Under the pieces are notes generated by a model. That model did no database searches, was not told the origin of the DNA, and worked only from the letters and a program-made list of their open reading frames with translations. DNA of 54,048 nucleotides, from positions 1-54,048 of the forward strand of contig NZ_BONY01000063.1 in NCBI RefSeq assembly GCF_016862955.1, read 5' to 3'. This DNA is from Rhizocola hellebori (GTDB taxonomy: Bacteria; Actinomycetota; Actinomycetes; Mycobacteriales; Micromonosporaceae). Positions 52,290 through 54,048 of the stretch are shown one piece after another. Position 1 is the stretch's first letter; every line of letters starts with the position of its first letter. Position numbers and translations under genes: made by a program.

Positions 52290-54048
52290 GTGCGTCCCTT
52301 TGACCCGCGATTGCTCCGGCATGTCCCCGCCCTGCGCCGGGACGTCGCCCTGCTCGCCCTGCTCGGGGTCGCCACCGCGGTCAGCATTGTGGTGGCCGCG
52401 ACCGGCCTGGCCCAAGCCCTAGCCGCCCTCTTCACCACCCTCGGCTCGGCCGACTTGCCAGCCGCGGTGGGGCAAGGTTCGGGACTCCTCACCCCACCCT
52501 TCGCGGCCGCCGACTTGCCAGCCGCAGTGGCGCAAGGTTCGGGACCCGGCGCGGCCGCCGACTTGCCAGCCGCAGTGGCGCAAGGTTCGGGACCCGGCGC
52601 GGCCGCCGGCCTGCCGGCTGGAGTGGGGCATGGTCTGGCGCTCTTCATCGGCGGCATGGCCGGGCGGGCGGTGTGTCATGGGCTGTGCGGGGTGGTGGCC
52701 GCGCGGATGGCCGCCACGGTCAAAGCTCAGCTGCGGGCCGATCTGCTTGCCGCGGCCGGAAGGCGCGGGCCGGTCTGGCTCGCCGGCCAGCGCGCAGGCG
52801 AGCTCGCCACGCTCACCGGGCGCGGGCTGGATGCCCTGGACGCCTACTTCACCGGCTACTTACCGCAGCTCGTGCTTGGGGTCACCGTTCCGGCGGCAGT
52901 GCTCATCACCCTCGCCACCGCCGACCTCACCAGCGCGATCATCGTGCTGGTGACGCTGCCGCTGATCCCGATCTTCGGCATTCTCATCGGCTGGCAAACC
53001 CGCACCGCCACCGAGAAACAGTGGCGGCGGCTGCAACTGCTCGGCGGACACTTCCTGGACATGGTGACCGGCCTGCCCACCCTCAAGGCCTTCAACCGGG
53101 CCCACGCCCAGGTCGCCGCCGTTCGCGACATGGCGGATAGGCATCGAGTCGCCACCATGCGCACCCTGCGCATCGCTTTTCTCTCCGCCCTCGTCCTCGA
53201 GCTGGTGGGGACCCTGTCGGTCGCGCTGGTCGCGGTCCCGATCGGTCTTCGCCTGCTGGGCGGCGGCCTCACCCTGGGCACCGCGTTGCTGGTGCTGCTA
53301 CTGACCCCGGAGGCCTACGCGCCGTTGCGGGTGGCCGGGTCGCGCTTCCACGCTTCGATGGAGGGGCTCACCGCACTCGACCAAGCCTTCACCCTCCTCA
53401 ACCCCACCGCCCCCACCACCGCCACGCCAGTCCAGCGCTCGGCGGCGGGCGGGGTGGCTGGGCGGGCGGGGGAGATGGTGCTGGCGGGCGTGACGGTGCG
53501 GTATGAGCGGATCGTCGCTCTGTCCGATGTGGACTTGGTGGTGCGGCCCGGGGAACGGATAGCTCTGGTGGGGCCGAGCGGGGGTGGCAAGAGCACACTG
53601 CTCAACCTGCTGCTCGGTTTCGTCACGCCACAGGCCGGACGGGTGCTGGTGGACGGCGAGGAGCTGTCCGCGTTGGACATGGGTGCGTGGCGGGAACGGA
53701 TCGCCTGGGTCCCGCAGCGCGCCCACCTCTTCGCCGGAACGCTGGCCGAGAACATCGCGCTGGGCAGGCCCGAAGCCACGCGTCAGGAGATCGAGGCGGC
53801 GGCCCGGGCGGCCGCGCTGCCGCACGATCTGGGGATCGTCCTGGGCGAGCGCGGGCAGGGCATGTCCAGCGGCGAGCGGCAGCGAGTCGCGCTCGCGCGA
53901 GCGTTCCTGCGCGATGCCCCGCTGCTCCTACTCGACGAGCCCACCGCGCGGCTGGACGCGCAAAGCGAACAGGCCGTGGTCGAGGCGACCATGCGGCTGA
54001 CCGAGGGCCGCACGGCGCTGCTGGTCGCGCACAGGCCAGCGCTGCTGA
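52290..54048 (+). CDS. cydD: Thiol reductant ABC exporter subunit CydD (cut by window end)
   Basis: At least 586 residues, open to the window edge. An ABC-fused membrane protein: six membrane helices in the first ~330 residues, with FDPRLLRHVPALRRDVALLALLG at the start and the FLDMVTGLPTLKAFNR cytosolic motif. An ATPase follows with Walker A GPSGGGKSTLLNLLLG, Q-loop WVPQRAHLFAGTLAENI, signature SSGERQRVALARA, Walker B LLLLDEPTARLD and H-loop LVAHRP. With CydC it exports cysteine/glutathione-type thiols needed to assemble cytochrome bd. GTG 52290 fits the family N terminus; ATG 52281 is an alternative. An enlarged, repeat-filled first loop is described separately. Confidence 0.9.
   Translation, partial: MRPFDPRLLRHVPALRRDVALLALLGVATAVSIVVAATGLAQALAALFTTLGSADLPAAVGQGSGLLTPPFAAADLPAAVAQGSGPGAAADLPAAVAQGSGPGAAAGLPAGVGHGLALFIGGMAGRAVCHGLCGVVAARMAATVKAQLRADLLAAAGRRGPVWLAGQRAGELATLTGRGLDALDAYFTGYLPQLVLGVTVPAAVLITLATADLTSAIIVLVTLPLIPIFGILIGWQTRTATEKQWRRLQLLGGHFLDMVTGLPTLKAFNRAHAQVAAVRDMADRHRVATMRTLRIAFLSALVLELVGTLSVALVAVPIGLRLLGGGLTLGTALLVLLLTPEAYAPLRVAGSRFHASMEGLTALDQAFTLLNPTAPTTATPVQRSAAGGVAGRAGEMVLAGVTVRYERIVALSDVDLVVRPGERIALVGPSGGGKSTLLNLLLGFVTPQAGRVLVDGEELSALDMGAWRERIAWVPQRAHLFAGTLAENIALGRPEATRQEIEAAARAAALPHDLGIVLGERGQGMSSGERQRVALARAFLRDAPLLLLDEPTARLDAQSEQAVVEATMRLTEGRTALLVAHRPALL
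52443..52634 (+). repeat. 48-bp in-frame minisatellite in cydD
   Basis: Two exact 48-bp copies (52505-52552 and 52553-52600) are preceded by a diverged longer copy (about 52443-52504) and followed by a degraded partial copy (52601 to about 52634). Each unit encodes ADLPAAVAQGSGPGAA in frame. It lies between the first two membrane helices, a loop that is short in other CydD proteins. No frame break occurs. Confidence 0.88.

Noticed and set aside
52419..52679. A minus-strand reading frame made of repeated arginine/glycine-rich units
   Set aside because: It is the reverse shadow of the 48-bp cydD minisatellite, and the plus-strand frame is clearly cydD.

Overview
The window is GC-rich, densely packed, core-type chromosome from an actinomycete. 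Support for this comes from the many GTG/TTG starts and the gene families present: a GTP-dependent PEP carboxykinase, split acyl-CoA carboxylase subunits with a small epsilon subunit, GuaB1, a mycosin with type VII-like substrates, SCO6745-family and DUF4188 proteins, and a ZAS-linked sigma factor. A Streptosporangiales or Streptomyces-like relative fits best, but this is inference from gene content and order. I saw no tRNA, rRNA, CRISPR array, insertion sequence or prophage.

Layout. 1-6.3 kb: ferredoxin-NADP reductase, secreted trypsin-like protease, a MerR/DUF4188 divergent pair sharing an operator-like palindrome, a secreted lytic transglycosylase-like protein behind a hairpin leader, a PIN-PhoH ATPase and a GlxA-type regulator. 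6.3-8.8 kb: MFS carrier, Rrf2 regulator, cis-prenyltransferase. 8.9-16.4 kb: pckG, a very large membrane-bound sigma factor with built-in ZAS zinc finger and extracellular domain, two GtrA proteins, a PH-domain protein and biotin ligase BirA. 16.4-28.4 kb is an acyl-CoA carboxylase island: beta subunit, NYN-domain protein, epsilon subunit and, further on, the biotinylated alpha subunit. Between them lie a three-gene type VII-like cassette (two helical secreted-substrate candidates plus a mycosin), maf, and a PadR / DrrAB-type ABC exporter / MFS operon. 28.4-35.9 kb: a VapBC-like pair, GuaB1, an LpdA-like flavoprotein, a gamma-glutamylcyclotransferase-like protein, an MBL/SCO6745/GNAT operon and a DUF4349 lipoprotein. 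35.9-43.1 kb: M20 amidohydrolase, a stand-alone methylmalonyl-CoA mutase large subunit, and a Ser/Thr kinase fused operonically to a repeat-rich membrane protein. 43.1-51.7 kb is a nucleoside/pentose-phosphate salvage group: phosphosugar mutase, GT-C-like protein, uracil phosphoribosyltransferase, GT4 glycosyltransferase, deoC and two tandem aldehyde dehydrogenase genes, the second lacking its catalytic half. 51.7 kb to the end: a GIDE-like protein and a cydD gene cut by the window edge.

Links between genes. BirA would biotinylate the alpha subunit (Lys547), which works with the beta and epsilon subunits. The beta subunit carries the Asp associated with propionyl-CoA preference and the mutase carries the Tyr/Arg pair associated with methylmalonyl-CoA, so together they suggest a propionate to methylmalonyl-CoA to succinyl-CoA route, which pckG could drain towards sugars. 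DeoC plus phosphosugar mutase plus Upp plus aldehyde dehydrogenase suggests salvage of nucleoside-derived pentose phosphate.

The parts most worth a second look are: the isolated type VII-like cassette; the single-chain membrane sigma/anti-sigma protein; a 69-bp in-frame near-perfect palindrome inside a glycosyltransferase gene; a 48-bp minisatellite inside cydD; the kinase/beta-solenoid-like pair; the catalytically empty aldehyde dehydrogenase partner; and several palindromes and hairpins placed over start sites.
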